Origin: Actinomycetes bacterium
GTDB lineage: Bacteria > Actinomycetota > Coriobacteriia > Anaerosomatales > JAGXFU01
Length of the DNA stretch: 64,000 nt
Direction: 5' to 3'
Assembly: GCA_024637115.1 (NCBI GenBank)
Contig: JAGXFU010000007.1
Span: 109,377 to 173,376 of the forward strand
In this document: in pieces, positions 14,519 to 24,062 of the stretch
Layout of the letters: each line of letters opens with the position of its first letter
How positions within the stretch are numbered: position 1 is the first letter of the stretch
Translations under genes and position numbers: made by a program
The notes under the pieces: model-generated
Told to the model about the DNA's origin: nothing
The model's input: only the letters and a program-made list of their open reading frames with translations
Databases searched by the model: none

Positions 14519-16309
14519 GTGGCGCAGTCTCTGTACCGGAAGTATCGGCCGCAAGGTTTCGACGATGTGGTGGGACAACGTCACATCACTCGTACACTTC
14601 GCAACGCTGTTGCCGAGAATTCTGTGGCGCATGCCTACCTCTTCACCGGCCCGCGCGGTACCGGCAAGACGACCACGGCGCGCATTCTCGCCAAAGCCCT
14701 CGAATGTGAGAAGGGTCCTACACCGGACCCCGATACGACCTGCGAGCAATGCATCGACGTCGCGGAAGGTCGTCATCCCGATGTATTCGAACTCGATGCG
14801 GCGAGTCGCACACAGGTCGAGAACGTCCGGGAAGAAATCATCGGGCGACTCGCGTATGCACCCACGCGTGGTCGCTACAAGGTCTACATCATCGACGAGG
14901 TCCATATGCTTTCAACGCATTCGTTCAATGCGTTGCTCAAGAGCATCGAAGAGCCGCCCGAGCACACGGTGTTCATTCTGTGTACGACTCACCCGCAGAA
15001 GGTGCCCGATACGATCCATTCGCGCTGCCAGCGCTTCGATTTTCACCGGATAGGAGTCGAAGATATCGTCGGCCGTCTCGAATACATTGCCGCCCAGGAA
15101 GGCATCACGGTTGCCGAGGGCTCACTCACGCTTGTGGCAAAGCACGCCGCGGGTGGAATGCGTGATGCGATCTCGACACTGGAGCAGCTCTCGTCGTTCA
15201 CGGGCAAGACCATCGCCCTCGACGATGTCGAAGGTCTCCTGGGCGAAGTCGATGTCGCACTTCTGATCGAACTTGCCGACCTTGTGGCTCGCCGCGATAT
15301 CGCCGGATGCTTCCGTTTTGTCGCGCGTCTTGCAACGAGTGGCGTTGACATGACGGAATTCGTACGTGATTTGACCGGGCACTACCGTGATCTGTATGTG
15401 ACGGCCGCGGTGGGAGACTCCACGGGTATCGTGGATACGACCAACGACCAACTAGCCAAGCTCACTAGTCAGGTGGCACTGTACGGCCCCGACCGACTGG
15501 CGCGAATCCTGGATCTCCTCGGCGAACTGGCCACTGAGATGCGTTGGTCCAGCGATCCACGACTGTCTCTTGAGGTCGGGTTGACCCGCATGGCCAGGCC
15601 ACAGGGCGAACTCACGTTGGAGGCTCTTGCGGAGCGAGTTGAAACACTGGAGATGTCCCGGATGGTAGCTTCTGCTCCAGCCGCGCCCGACGCACCCAAC
15701 TCGCCCCCGCCGGTTGCCGCACCTGTGGCTGCGGAGCCCTCACCTGCAGCCACACAGGAATCCACGCCGACTGCGGAAGAGGCTGTGAAGCTTCCCGAGG
15801 AGCCTGCTCCCGTCGAGGTCATCGAGCTCTCCTCGACCGGACCGCTTGATCGCGCTCATGTGAAACGGGCGTGGCCCGCTGTGATTGCAGAGGTCAAACG
15901 AGCCAAGCCCACGCGCGCTCAGTTGTTCATGAGCACAGAAGTCGACATTGATGCACAGGGCTCCTCGATTGTCATCGAGTTCCCGCTGGATCAGAAGTTC
16001 ACCATGGATATGGCTCAGAATCCCGAGAATCGCCAGTTGCTGCAGCAGGCGTTCGGGAGGGTGTTGGGATCTGTGCCACCTTTTCGTTTCCAGCTCGGGC
16101 GCGGCGCGGTACAGCCGACTACTCCGGCGCCAAAGGCCGACCCGCTTCACGAAAGACCCGCCACCGCGGGAGACGAAACCGAGACAGCGCCAGCGAGCTC
16201 CGTCGCAGACGATGACGATATCGACAACATTCTTATGAATGAGTTTGGCGCGGAGATGATCGCCGAACACCCCCATGAGACCCCCGAAGGAGAGGATGAC
16301 GCACGGTGA
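14519..16309 (+). CDS. dnaX: DNA polymerase III subunit gamma/tau
   Basis: 596 aa from GTG 14519, which follows an AAAGG site; a 36-nt upstream start would cover the leader. Clamp-loader ATPase and organiser of the replicase. Motifs: SLYRKYRPQGFDDVVGQ at the N-terminus, Walker A GPRGTGKTT, DEVHMLS Walker B and sensor SRCQRF. The zinc-binding region reads C..PD..CEQC; one of the four usual cysteines is Asp, so Zn binding may be altered. The C-terminal 200 residues (Pro/Ala/Glu-rich linker then a folded tail) suggest a tau-like form. Its last codons overlap the ebfC start. Confidence 0.96.
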   Translation: MAQSLYRKYRPQGFDDVVGQRHITRTLRNAVAENSVAHAYLFTGPRGTGKTTTARILAKALECEKGPTPDPDTTCEQCIDVAEGRHPDVFELDAASRTQVENVREEIIGRLAYAPTRGRYKVYIIDEVHMLSTHSFNALLKSIEEPPEHTVFILCTTHPQKVPDTIHSRCQRFDFHRIGVEDIVGRLEYIAAQEGITVAEGSLTLVAKHAAGGMRDAISTLEQLSSFTGKTIALDDVEGLLGEVDVALLIELADLVARRDIAGCFRFVARLATSGVDMTEFVRDLTGHYRDLYVTAAVGDSTGIVDTTNDQLAKLTSQVALYGPDRLARILDLLGELATEMRWSSDPRLSLEVGLTRMARPQGELTLEALAERVETLEMSRMVASAPAAPDAPNSPPPVAAPVAAEPSPAATQESTPTAEEAVKLPEEPAPVEVIELSSTGPLDRAHVKRAWPAVIAEVKRAKPTRAQLFMSTEVDIDAQGSSIVIEFPLDQKFTMDMAQNPENRQLLQQAFGRVLGSVPPFRFQLGRGAVQPTTPAPKADPLHERPATAGDETETAPASSVADDDDIDNILMNEFGAEMIAEHPHETPEGEDDAR

Positions 16310-16620
16310 AACCCAATATGAACAGCATGCTCAAGCAGGCACAGAAGATGCAGGCCGACATGGCTCGCATTCAGGAAGAACTCAAGTCTGATCGCGTAGA
16401 GGCTTCGGTTGGTGGCGGAGTCATCAAAGTTGTGATGACCGGTGACTTGAATCTTGAGAGCGTCACAATCGATCCGGCTGCAGTCGACCCTGATGATGTG
16501 GCTATGCTCGAAGACATGGTGGTCGCTGCAGTCAATGAGGGTCTCAGGCAGGCCCAGGCCCTTGCGAACTCCAAGATGTCTGCGGTCGCCGGTGGCATGA
16601 ACATTCCGGGCCTGATGTAG
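16306..16620 (+). CDS. ebfC: YbaB/EbfC nucleoid-associated protein
   Basis: 104 aa. N-terminal coiled coil ([25 protein letters not shown]) and the central [22 protein letters not shown] strands are family hallmarks; the Gly/Met-rich tail is also usual. Binds DNA as a dimer. Starts at GTG 16306 in a 4-bp GTGA overlap with dnaX, so translation is coupled; recR follows after 2 nt. Confidence 0.95.
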   Translation: MKPNMNSMLKQAQKMQADMARIQEELKSDRVEASVGGGVIKVVMTGDLNLESVTIDPAAVDPDDVAMLEDMVVAAVNEGLRQAQALANSKMSAVAGGMNIPGLM

Positions 16621-16622
16621 CA

Positions 16623-17219
16623 ATGCGCTACGCGCCCCCCATTGCGCGATTGCTCGAGGAGCTCGAGCGACTGCCGGGTATAGGGCCCAAATCGGCACAG
16701 CGCCTTGCCTACTACATATTGCGTGCGGATACCGGTGACGCGACGCGTCTCGCTGATGCAATCACCGAAGTGAAGCGTACGATTCATTTCTGCCCACAGT
16801 GCTTCAACTTTGCCGAGGGTGATTTGTGCGAGGTATGCGCCGATGTCGAGCGCGACACGACTGCGCTTTGCGTTGTCGAAGAGCCACGGGATCTGGTAGC
16901 CATCGAGCGCACAAACGAGTTTCGAGGTCTCTACCACGTGTTGCAGGGTGCGATTTCTCCGATTGACGGAATCGGGCCAGATCAGCTCCGTATCCGAGAA
17001 CTGCTTGTCCGACTCGCCGATGAATCCGTCACCGAAGTAGTCGTGGCAACAAATCCGAACGTGGAAGGGGAGACGACAGCGCTCTACATATCGCGTCTCG
17101 TCAAGCCACTCGGAATCAGGGTTACACGCATCGCCTCAGGTCTCCCCGTAGGAGGAGATTTGGAGTACGCCGACGAAGTGACTCTAGGACGCGCTCTTGA
17201 GGCGCGGCGAGAAATGTAG
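16623..17219 (+). CDS. recR: Recombination mediator RecR
   Basis: 198 aa, the standard length. N-terminal helix-hairpin-helix ([20 protein letters not shown]), zinc finger [16 protein letters not shown], a TOPRIM core ([35 protein letters not shown]) and the C-terminal [22 protein letters not shown]. Acts with RecF/RecO to load RecA at single-stranded gaps. Third gene of the dnaX-ebfC-recR operon. Confidence 0.97.
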   Translation: MRYAPPIARLLEELERLPGIGPKSAQRLAYYILRADTGDATRLADAITEVKRTIHFCPQCFNFAEGDLCEVCADVERDTTALCVVEEPRDLVAIERTNEFRGLYHVLQGAISPIDGIGPDQLRIRELLVRLADESVTEVVVATNPNVEGETTALYISRLVKPLGIRVTRIASGLPVGGDLEYADEVTLGRALEARREM

Positions 17220-17408
17220 CGGTTGTCGCTCGGATTGCCAGTATTTGACGTCCGTTCACCGATGACTAGCCACCGTTCGCGTCCACTTACCGCACGGAGG
17301 CTACCGCTTACCGAGGGCGCCGCTATCCTAGTGTGACCTTCCGGCGAGGGATTCTTCCTCGGCGGCACGTCCGTCGCACCCGCGACGAACCAGAGAGGGG
17401 AGTGACGT

Positions 17409-17987
17409 ATGCAGCAGCTGACGGAGATCCGTTGGCATGCGCGCGCCGGTCAGGGCGCGGTTACTGCGGCGAAGGTCGTCGCCGAGACCGCACTGTCCGC
17501 AGACCAGTACATGCAGGCGATGCCTGAGTATGGTCCCGAGCGGATGGGTGCTCCGATCAAGGCGTTTACGCGTATCAGCGATCAGCCAATCGATATCCAC
17601 TGCAACATTGAGAACCCGAACGTTGTCATCGTGCTCGATGACACGCTTCTCGACGTCGTCGACGTCGCGGAGGGCATCACCTCAGACGGCGTGCTCATTC
17701 TCAACACCTGTACGCCCGCCGCCGTCGTGAAGAAGGCTCTCGGATTGCCGGATTCCGTCAAGGTGGCCTGTGTCGATGCTTCAGGCATCGCGCTCGACAC
17801 GATCAAGCGCGACATTCCGAACACGCCGATCGTGGGTGCGTTCATGAAGGCCGCTCCGGGGATCATCGATCTCGAGACATTCAAAGGGCTTCTCGCCAAG
17901 AACCTGGGCAAGAAGTTCGGCCAGGAAATGATCGACGCGAACCATGCAGCTGTCGATCGTGCATATGAGGAGGTGACCGTCGCGTGA
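17409..17987 (+). CDS. porG: Pyruvate:ferredoxin oxidoreductase, gamma subunit
   Basis: 192 aa. The gamma (POR/KOR G-domain) subunit of a four-subunit 2-oxoacid:ferredoxin oxidoreductase that converts pyruvate + CoA to acetyl-CoA, CO2 and reduced ferredoxin. Features: IRWHARAGQGAVTAAKVVAE at the N-terminus, EYGPERMGAPIKAFTRIS, and VKVACVDASGIA. Starts at ATG 17409 with GAGAGGGGAG upstream. A 189-bp gap upstream holds no clear hairpin or conserved promoter. First gene of porGDAB; its end overlaps porD by 4 bp (GTGA). Confidence 0.93.
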   Translation: MQQLTEIRWHARAGQGAVTAAKVVAETALSADQYMQAMPEYGPERMGAPIKAFTRISDQPIDIHCNIENPNVVIVLDDTLLDVVDVAEGITSDGVLILNTCTPAAVVKKALGLPDSVKVACVDASGIALDTIKRDIPNTPIVGAFMKAAPGIIDLETFKGLLAKNLGKKFGQEMIDANHAAVDRAYEEVTVA

Positions 17988-18310
17988 AATGGGACATCTC
18001 CAAGATTGACTCATGGAAAGCCGAGGAGTTCCCTCTCGGTGCCGCGATACCCGAGGCGGGCAACTCGCGCGACTATCGCACAGGCGGTTGGCGCAGCGAA
18101 CGCCCCACACTGGACCGCGACACGTGTACTGCCTGCCTGACGTGTTGGATTGATTGTCCGGACACATCCATCCGCGTTGCAGATGAGAAGCTTGCAGAAG
18201 ACTGGCTCGATCTCGATCACTGCAAGGGATGCGGAATCTGTGCCAATGAATGCCCGGTCGAGGCCATCACCATGGTCCCCGAGGGCTGCGAACTTCCGGG
18301 GGTGAAGTAG
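17984..18310 (+). CDS. porD: Pyruvate:ferredoxin oxidoreductase, delta (ferredoxin-like) subunit
   Basis: 108 aa. Two [4Fe-4S] motifs: CTACLTCWIDCPD and CKGCGICANECPVEAI, after a linker with the RTGGWRSERPTLD segment usual for delta subunits. Passes electrons from the TPP/FeS core to soluble ferredoxin. GTG start at 17984 overlaps the porG stop, and porA starts 2 nt after its stop, so a single coupled unit. Confidence 0.93.
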   Translation: MKWDISKIDSWKAEEFPLGAAIPEAGNSRDYRTGGWRSERPTLDRDTCTACLTCWIDCPDTSIRVADEKLAEDWLDLDHCKGCGICANECPVEAITMVPEGCELPGVK

Positions 18311-18312
18311 AG

Positions 18313-19500
18313 ATGGCTGAGCAAAAGACCGTCGCCACCACCGGAAACCTCGTAGTTGCTGAGGCGTTTCGCCAGTGCAAGCCTGACGTGGTCGCCGCGT
18401 ACCCGATCACTCCTCAGACAACCATTGTTGAGGAGTTCGCGAAGTTCGTAGCTCAGGGTCGCGTCCACGCCGAGTATGTGACTGTCGAGTCCGAGCACTC
18501 CGCGATGAGCGCGAGCATTGGCGCTTCGGCTGCCGGTGCCCGCGTCATGACAGCAACCGCCTCACAGGGTCTCGCACTCATGTGGGAAGAGCTCCATATC
18601 GCCTCAGGTATGCGTTTGCCGATCGTCATGGCCAACGCCAACCGTGCGTTGTCCGCTCCGATCAACATCCACTGTGATCACGGTGACGCCATGGGTGCCC
18701 GCGATGCGGGATGGGTCATGCTCTTTGCAGAGACCGCCCAAGAGGCGTACGACAACACGATCATCTCGGTCAGAGTAGCCGAGGACCCCGAAGTCCTGCT
18801 GCCGACCATGACCTGTCTTGATGGATTCATCACCACCCACTCGATCGATCGTATCGACCTGCTCGACGACGAGACCGTCACCGGCTTCGTGGGCGAGTAT
18901 GAGCCGGTCAATGCGTTGCTCGACACCGACAATCCGGTCACGCACGGAAGTTTTGCGGGTCTCGGAGGACCGTACTTCGAGTTCAAGAAGTCTCAGCGCA
19001 ACGCGATCGACCGGTCCAAGACCGTCATCGAGCGCGTGGGGGCCGAGTTCTCAGAGATCAGTGGTCGCCCCTTCGGTCTTGTCGAGACGGCCATGATGGA
19101 TGACGCGGATGTTGCGATCGTCATCATTGGTTCCTCGGCAGGTAATGCACGTCATGTTGCACGTGAGTTGAGGGCCGAGGGCATGAAGGCCGGTGTTGTG
19201 AAGGTCCGCTGCTTCCGCCCCTTCCCGGCTGCTGAGGTAGCGGCTGCGATCAAGGGCTGCAAGGCAGTAGCTGTGCTCGATCGCTCCGAGTCATTCGGTG
19301 CCGAAGGCGGCCCGCTCTACCTCGAGGTGCGTAGCGCGCTGTACGATCTTGAGACCCGCGTGCCTGTCGTCAACTACATCTACGGACTTGGCGGGGCGGA
19401 CGTACGTCTCGAGCTCATGCACCAGGTCTACAACGACCTATCCGATATCGCATCTGGTTCGGCACTGCCGGGCAAGATGGTCTACTTGGGCGCCCGATAG
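18313..19500 (+). CDS. porA: Pyruvate:ferredoxin oxidoreductase, alpha subunit
   Basis: 395 aa. Alpha subunit with the pyrimidine-binding domain: CKPDVVAAYPITPQT at the N-terminus, EYVTVESEHSAMSASIGASAAGARVMTATASQGLALMWE, and the NANRALSAPINIHCDHGD segment characteristic of pyruvate-type (rather than 2-ketoglutarate or isovalerate) enzymes. Start is ATG 18313; an upstream in-frame start at 18250 would run deep into porD. Followed after 12 nt by porB. Confidence 0.94.
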   Translation: MAEQKTVATTGNLVVAEAFRQCKPDVVAAYPITPQTTIVEEFAKFVAQGRVHAEYVTVESEHSAMSASIGASAAGARVMTATASQGLALMWEELHIASGMRLPIVMANANRALSAPINIHCDHGDAMGARDAGWVMLFAETAQEAYDNTIISVRVAEDPEVLLPTMTCLDGFITTHSIDRIDLLDDETVTGFVGEYEPVNALLDTDNPVTHGSFAGLGGPYFEFKKSQRNAIDRSKTVIERVGAEFSEISGRPFGLVETAMMDDADVAIVIIGSSAGNARHVARELRAEGMKAGVVKVRCFRPFPAAEVAAAIKGCKAVAVLDRSESFGAEGGPLYLEVRSALYDLETRVPVVNYIYGLGGADVRLELMHQVYNDLSDIASGSALPGKMVYLGAR

Positions 19501-19512
19501 GAGGGATTGAGC

Positions 19513-20457
19513 ATGGCTACACTTAAAGAACTCAGCCATCGCGAAGACCGCCTCGAGGGCGGCCACCGGCTTTGCGCCGGTTGTGGTGCCTCGGTGGCGA
19601 TGCGTCAGATCATGCTCGGAGCAGGCGAGGACCCGATGGTCGTTGGCTGCGCAACCGGGTGTCTTGAGGTTTCGACCTCGATTTATCCGTACACTTCATG
19701 GAGCACGCCGTTCATTCATAATGCTTTCGAGAACTCTGCGGCCACCGTCTCCGGTGTCGAGGCGGCGTTCAAGGCGATGCAGCGTGCCGGCAAGATTCCC
19801 GCCGACAAGAAGGTTAAGTTCATGGCCGTCGGTGGCGATGGTGGAACGTATGACATTGGTCTGCAGTCACTCTCCGGCGCCATGGAGCGCGGTCACGACA
19901 TGGTCTACGTGTGCTACGACAACGGTGCGTACATGAACACCGGCATCCAGCGCTCCTCGGCTACGCCCAAAGGCGCGTGGGCAACCACCTCAGAGGTCGG
20001 CGCCGCTCAGCAGGGCAAGATTCAGAAGCGCAAGGATCTGACGTCGATTATCGCTGCTCACGGCGTGCCGTACGTTGCGCAGGGCTCGATCAGCCATTGG
20101 AAGGACCTCACGACCAAGGCCGAGAAAGCGTTCGCTGTGGACGGGCCCGCCTTCATCAACGTGCTCGCAACCTGCCCGCGCGGTTGGCGGTGTGCGTACA
20201 ACAAGTCGATTGAGATTGCCAAGCTTGGAGTCCAGACCGGCTACTGGCCTCTCTTTGAGGTTGAAGACGGCGTGTGGAACATGAGCACGCCAAGTAGGGC
20301 CCTCATCAAGGCCGGGCGAAAGCCAGTCGAGGAGTTCCTCAAGCCTCAAGGGCGATTCAAGCATCTCTTCAAGCCTGAGAATGAGGCGCTACTTGCCGAG
20401 ATTCAGCAGGATGTCGACGACTACTACGAGTATGTGAAGAATCGCTGCGGCGAGTAG
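19513..20457 (+). CDS. porB: Pyruvate:ferredoxin oxidoreductase, beta (TPP-binding) subunit
   Basis: 314 aa. GHRLCAGCGASVAMRQIM at the N-terminus, GCATGCLEVSTSIYPYTSW with FeS and TPP contacts, and the TPP motif GGDGGTYDIGLQSLSGAMERG with YDNGAYMNTGIQRS. The cysteines that hold the core [4Fe-4S] cluster are present (GCG, CATGC and the later CPRGWRC). ATG 19513 has AGGAGGG 7 nt upstream; a TTG two codons earlier is less well placed. Last gene of the operon, followed by a terminator hairpin. Confidence 0.95.
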   Translation: MATLKELSHREDRLEGGHRLCAGCGASVAMRQIMLGAGEDPMVVGCATGCLEVSTSIYPYTSWSTPFIHNAFENSAATVSGVEAAFKAMQRAGKIPADKKVKFMAVGGDGGTYDIGLQSLSGAMERGHDMVYVCYDNGAYMNTGIQRSSATPKGAWATTSEVGAAQQGKIQKRKDLTSIIAAHGVPYVAQGSISHWKDLTTKAEKAFAVDGPAFINVLATCPRGWRCAYNKSIEIAKLGVQTGYWPLFEVEDGVWNMSTPSRALIKAGRKPVEEFLKPQGRFKHLFKPENEALLAEIQQDVDDYYEYVKNRCGE

Positions 20458-20486
20458 ACTCCGCTACGTTTCTTGTACGAGCTGGA

Positions 20487-20527
20487 CAGAGCGGCCCCGT
20501 CAACCATGTCGGGGCCGCTCTGTTGTT
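20487..20527 (+). terminator. Rho-independent terminator of porGDAB
   Basis: Perfect 13-bp arms CAGAGCGGCCCCG (20487-20499) and CGGGGCCGCTCTG (20510-20522), loop TCAACCATGT, followed by TTGTTG. Confidence 0.85.
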
Positions 20528-20555
20528 GACCTGTGAAAGAGATGCACATCTGCGG

Positions 20556-20564
20556 TGCTAGAAT
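20556..20564 (+). promoter_or_regulatory. Extended -10 promoter (TGCTAGAAT) for the PstS-like gene
   Basis: TGC followed by TAGAAT is a TGnTANAAT extended -10. It lies 45 bp before the ATG at 20609. The same TGnTANAAT pattern recurs before lysC (24063-24071) and queT (30913-30921), which supports it as a local vegetative promoter form. No good -35 is visible. Confidence 0.5.
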
Positions 20565-20608
20565 ACGAGTGTTGGCTGCGACCATCATGGGAGAGAGGCA
20601 GTGTTGTG

Positions 20609-21457
20609 ATGCGAGTGCTACGGGGGGCTATGCTGCTCATCTGTCTGTCGCTGTCGATGTCACTCGTTACCGCTTGTTCTCCACAGATGGTCGAAGACCC
20701 GGGTGACTCCGTCGTTCGCCTGCGAATCTCAGGTTCTGGAACCGCCCTGCCCTTGCTGCAAGTATTGACCGAAGCATATGACGGCGAAGATGTAGAGTTC
20801 GTCTACCTGCCGGGGCTGCACAGTGGAGGCGGTATTCGAGGGGTTGCGAACGGCGATCTGGAAATCGGCTGTGTCTCCCGCGAGTTGTCTACCGAAGAGG
20901 CCGATATCGGACTCGACTACACCAAGCTTTCAGATGATGGTCTTGTTGTGGCTGTTCATCCGAGTGTGACGATCGATCACCTTACGAGCGAGCAGGTGCG
21001 TGGTATCTACTCCGGGGTGTATGACAACTGGTCGGACCTAGGTGGTCCTGACCTCGATATCGTAGTGCTCGATCGCAATGAAGACGAGTCAGCCAAGATA
21101 ATCCTTCGGGAGTATCTGCTTGGGGACGATCTGGTAGTCACCAGTCAGGCCGTGAATCTGTTCTATGAGTCGGACATGGTCGATGGGGTTCGTCAAACGC
21201 CGGGCGCTATCGGATATTTCTCGCTTGGCTACGGTATCTCCGAGAAGATTCCGGTCACGTACGTTGCGCTCGACGGGGTCAGTCCGGGCGTGGGCACCAT
21301 CGAGTCAGGGGACTACCCTATGATCAGGCCGCTGGGGGTCGTCTGTGATCAAGGTGCCGACGAGGAGGCTCGTCTGTTCTTGGATTGGGCGACGGGCGAC
21401 GAGGCCCGTACGATCATGGTCGCACAAGGATTCGCTCCGCCAACCGCACAGGACTAG
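20609..21457 (+). CDS. PstS-like phosphate/anion-binding lipoprotein
   Basis: 282 aa. Lipoprotein signal with lipobox VTAC (C23). The mature part is a periplasmic-binding-protein-like fold of the PstS group: RLRISGSGTALPLLQVLTEAY, GCVSRELSTEEAD, VVAVHPSVTIDHLTSEQVRGIYSG, NWSDLGG, NEDESAKIILREY and a late GYFSLGYG. PstS binds phosphate, but relatives bind other oxyanions; the canonical SGAG loop reads SGSGT. No pst permease follows. Instead the next gene, 2 nt away, is a transmembrane HD-GYP protein, so this may be a ligand-sensing partner. Start chosen at ATG 20609 rather than the track-length upstream ATG at 20555, because of GAGAGAGGCAG upstream. Confidence 0.85.
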   Translation: MRVLRGAMLLICLSLSMSLVTACSPQMVEDPGDSVVRLRISGSGTALPLLQVLTEAYDGEDVEFVYLPGLHSGGGIRGVANGDLEIGCVSRELSTEEADIGLDYTKLSDDGLVVAVHPSVTIDHLTSEQVRGIYSGVYDNWSDLGGPDLDIVVLDRNEDESAKIILREYLLGDDLVVTSQAVNLFYESDMVDGVRQTPGAIGYFSLGYGISEKIPVTYVALDGVSPGVGTIESGDYPMIRPLGVVCDQGADEEARLFLDWATGDEARTIMVAQGFAPPTAQD

Positions 21458-21459
21458 TG

Positions 21460-24018
21460 ATGTCGAGGATCTTCGGTAAGCATCTCTACAACCAGATCGT
21501 CGTGCCGCTTGTAGCGGCATCAATCGTGGTCGGCCTGGTGGCGACGATCGTGGCCGTCTACTTCCTATCTGGTTTGACCGATGACTGGATCGACTCCGTC
21601 GCTCTTGGCGCAACACAGAACCTCGAGTCCCGATTCAACTCGCATGCTTCCAGCATGGGCCGGGTTGCCAAGGTGGCCGCCGAGGACACACGGCTAAAGC
21701 AGGCACTCGCAGAAGATGACATGGGCAAAGTCCGCGGGCTTACGGCCCAGATCAATGTGTCTCTTGGACTCGATCATCTGATGCTCCTTGATTCCGAAGG
21801 CACAGTGGTTGCGACCTCGGGGCTCGCACGAGTCGTTGTCGGGGACAAGCCCTGGGGAGCGCGGGAACTCTCTTATGCTGATCTTCAGATGAGTCATGCG
21901 TCGTTCCTGGAACTCGATGACTATCTGACCATCACCGCCTTCCAGCCGGTCATGGTTGGTGATGAGGTCTATGTGATGGCCGCATCGCAGGTCGTGCACG
22001 ATACGTTTCTCGATGACATTACGGGTGGAACCGGCGAGGCATTCGCCTTCTATGATGCCGAGAGCAACCCGGTCGCCACGGCACTTGCCACTGAGACCGA
22101 CCTGGAACAGCCACTGCAGGCGGGGCTAGCGAATGCGGTCTACGCAGACGATGCTTCGATGGGCGAGGCCATCGCCTCCGTTAGCGCTGATGGTATTGGT
22201 TCATCAACGTTGACTGTGGACGGATCTCGTTTTCGAGTGGTTGCCAAGCGACTTGAACTTGAGAATGATCCCTCGGGCAGCTTTGGCTATGTGGTCACGA
22301 TCGTGAGCCAGGCAGTTACCGATGAGGCACAAGCGACGACGACTAATCTGATCACGATGTGGTCGATCATTGCCGTTCTCGCGCTCGTGGGACTTGGCGG
22401 TTGGGTGGCGCGCCGTGTTTCCGATCCACTCGTTGAGCTCATTGAGGGTGCTCGCAGGATCGCGGATGGTGATTTCTCCACCAAGACGCGCGTGACCGGC
22501 ACAAATGAGATTTCACAACTCGCCGAGAGTTTCAATGCGATGACGGATTCCCTGCGAGAGCGAAGTGAGTCTCTGACAAAGAAGGTTCTCGAACTCGCCA
22601 CGCTCTATGAGATGAGTCGGGCGCTCGGTTCGACCCTGGAAATGGAAGTGCTTCTGCAATCTGTCCTCGACAGTGCCCTCCGGATCTTTGGAGTTGAGCT
22701 CGGCTACGTAACGTTGCGGGACCGCGAGACGGGTCGGCTCGAACTGAAGGTATGGCGTGGGGGTGAGGGTCGTCCGGATGAGGAGGCGTTGCGCTCCTCG
22801 ATGTCCGAGTGGGTTGTGCGTGAGGGGCGCCCACTTATCTTCAACCCAACCCGCGGTGTTGCAGAAGACCGTGTCGATACGGTTACCGGAGCACTTGCTG
22901 CTCTGTGCGTTCCGCTGGTGTCAGCCGAGGGTACACTGGGCTCGGTCACAGTAGGGAGTCACGACAGGGCATTTCGATTCAACAGCGACGATGTGAGACT
23001 TCTCTCGACTATTGCGAATCACGTCACCATTGCGATTGGCAACATCGAGCTGTTCTCGACCCTTCAGGAAGCGTACCTGGCCACAGTGCGCTCGCTTGCT
23101 GCGGCAGTCGATGCCAAAGACCCCTTCACTCGGGGCCATTCGGATCGGGTCGCCTCATATTCGGTGGTCATCGCAGAGCGTATGGGGCTATCGCATGAAC
23201 AGCGCACCGCCCTTGAAATGGCGGCATATCTGCACGACATCGGAAAGATAGGCGTGAAAGAGGAGATACTCCTCAAGCCGGGTCGCCTGACCGAGGTGGA
23301 GATGGCTCAGATGCGTCATCACCCCTTGATTGGAGCCAACATTCTCAAACCGGTTGGCTTTCCCTGGCCGATCACGCCGGTTGTACGCCACCATCACGAG
23401 CGCTGGGACGGGCATGGGTATCCGGCGCAACTGCGTGGCGAGGAGATTCCTCTGCTCGCTCGAATCCTCACGGTGGCCGATGCATTTGAGGCGATGATCG
23501 CCGACCGCCCCTATCGCAGAGGTCGGACCATGGAAGACGCGATTGCGGAGCTCCGGCGCTGTGCGGATTCCCATTTTGATGCGCGTATCGTCGAGGCATT
23601 CGTCGACGCCCTCGGTGACGAAGGTATCGAGACTCCCCATGTGTCGGGCGTTTCTGATGACGCACAGCCCGATGAGACGGAGGCGATCTTTGTCGCGCTC
23701 TGCGATGGCATGTTTGCCAGTTTCAGAAAGCTCGGCGGACCGCGATTAGCTTCGAATGTTGAGATTGAACTGAACGAGACGTTCAAGGGTTTGGAACTGC
23801 CATTCCATCTTGCAAATGGGAGGATGACGATGGCGCAGACCGAGTCCGGGGCTGGAGCGAGGCTTGCAATGATGCATGAAGCGCTCGGCCACATCGATGT
23901 TTCGATGGGGCGAACCTCAGGGACTACGCTTGTAGACCACTTCTACGCAGATGCGATGGATGGGCTCTCCGAACGAATGCGACAGGTTGCGGTGCGGCTG
24001 GCGTTCTACGAGCGCTGA
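21460..24018 (+). CDS. Transmembrane sensor with HAMP, GAF and HD-GYP domains
   Basis: 852 aa. Helix 1 (about 13-38), an extracytoplasmic Cache-like sensor (about 40-285), helix 2 (about 297-318), HAMP (RRVSDPLVELIEGARRIADGDFSTK), GAF (about 395-530), then HD-GYP from about residue 535. The phosphodiesterase core is intact: RGHSDRVASYS, HDIGKIGVKEEIL (HD at about 592), HHHERWDGHGYP and ILTVADAFEAM. Such domains degrade c-di-GMP to GMP. A 150-residue C-terminal extension after the HD-GYP is not recognised. ATG 21460 follows the PstS-like stop by 2 nt, so ligand binding outside may control c-di-GMP turnover inside. An alternative is a purely degenerate signalling platform, but the metal ligands look complete. 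Confidence 0.9.
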   Translation: MSRIFGKHLYNQIVVPLVAASIVVGLVATIVAVYFLSGLTDDWIDSVALGATQNLESRFNSHASSMGRVAKVAAEDTRLKQALAEDDMGKVRGLTAQINVSLGLDHLMLLDSEGTVVATSGLARVVVGDKPWGARELSYADLQMSHASFLELDDYLTITAFQPVMVGDEVYVMAASQVVHDTFLDDITGGTGEAFAFYDAESNPVATALATETDLEQPLQAGLANAVYADDASMGEAIASVSADGIGSSTLTVDGSRFRVVAKRLELENDPSGSFGYVVTIVSQAVTDEAQATTTNLITMWSIIAVLALVGLGGWVARRVSDPLVELIEGARRIADGDFSTKTRVTGTNEISQLAESFNAMTDSLRERSESLTKKVLELATLYEMSRALGSTLEMEVLLQSVLDSALRIFGVELGYVTLRDRETGRLELKVWRGGEGRPDEEALRSSMSEWVVREGRPLIFNPTRGVAEDRVDTVTGALAALCVPLVSAEGTLGSVTVGSHDRAFRFNSDDVRLLSTIANHVTIAIGNIELFSTLQEAYLATVRSLAAAVDAKDPFTRGHSDRVASYSVVIAERMGLSHEQRTALEMAAYLHDIGKIGVKEEILLKPGRLTEVEMAQMRHHPLIGANILKPVGFPWPITPVVRHHHERWDGHGYPAQLRGEEIPLLARILTVADAFEAMIADRPYRRGRTMEDAIAELRRCADSHFDARIVEAFVDALGDEGIETPHVSGVSDDAQPDETEAIFVALCDGMFASFRKLGGPRLASNVEIELNETFKGLELPFHLANGRMTMAQTESGAGARLAMMHEALGHIDVSMGRTSGTTLVDHFYADAMDGLSERMRQVAVRLAFYER

Positions 24019-24062
24019 CATGTTGTTGCATGCACGCTACCTGCACCTATGCCTGGTCTCGA

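Noticed and set aside
17220..17408. Terminator or riboswitch in the 189-bp gap before porG
   Set aside because: Only imperfect short stems (GCGAGG/CCTCGGC near 17343-17363) without T-run; nothing supportable.
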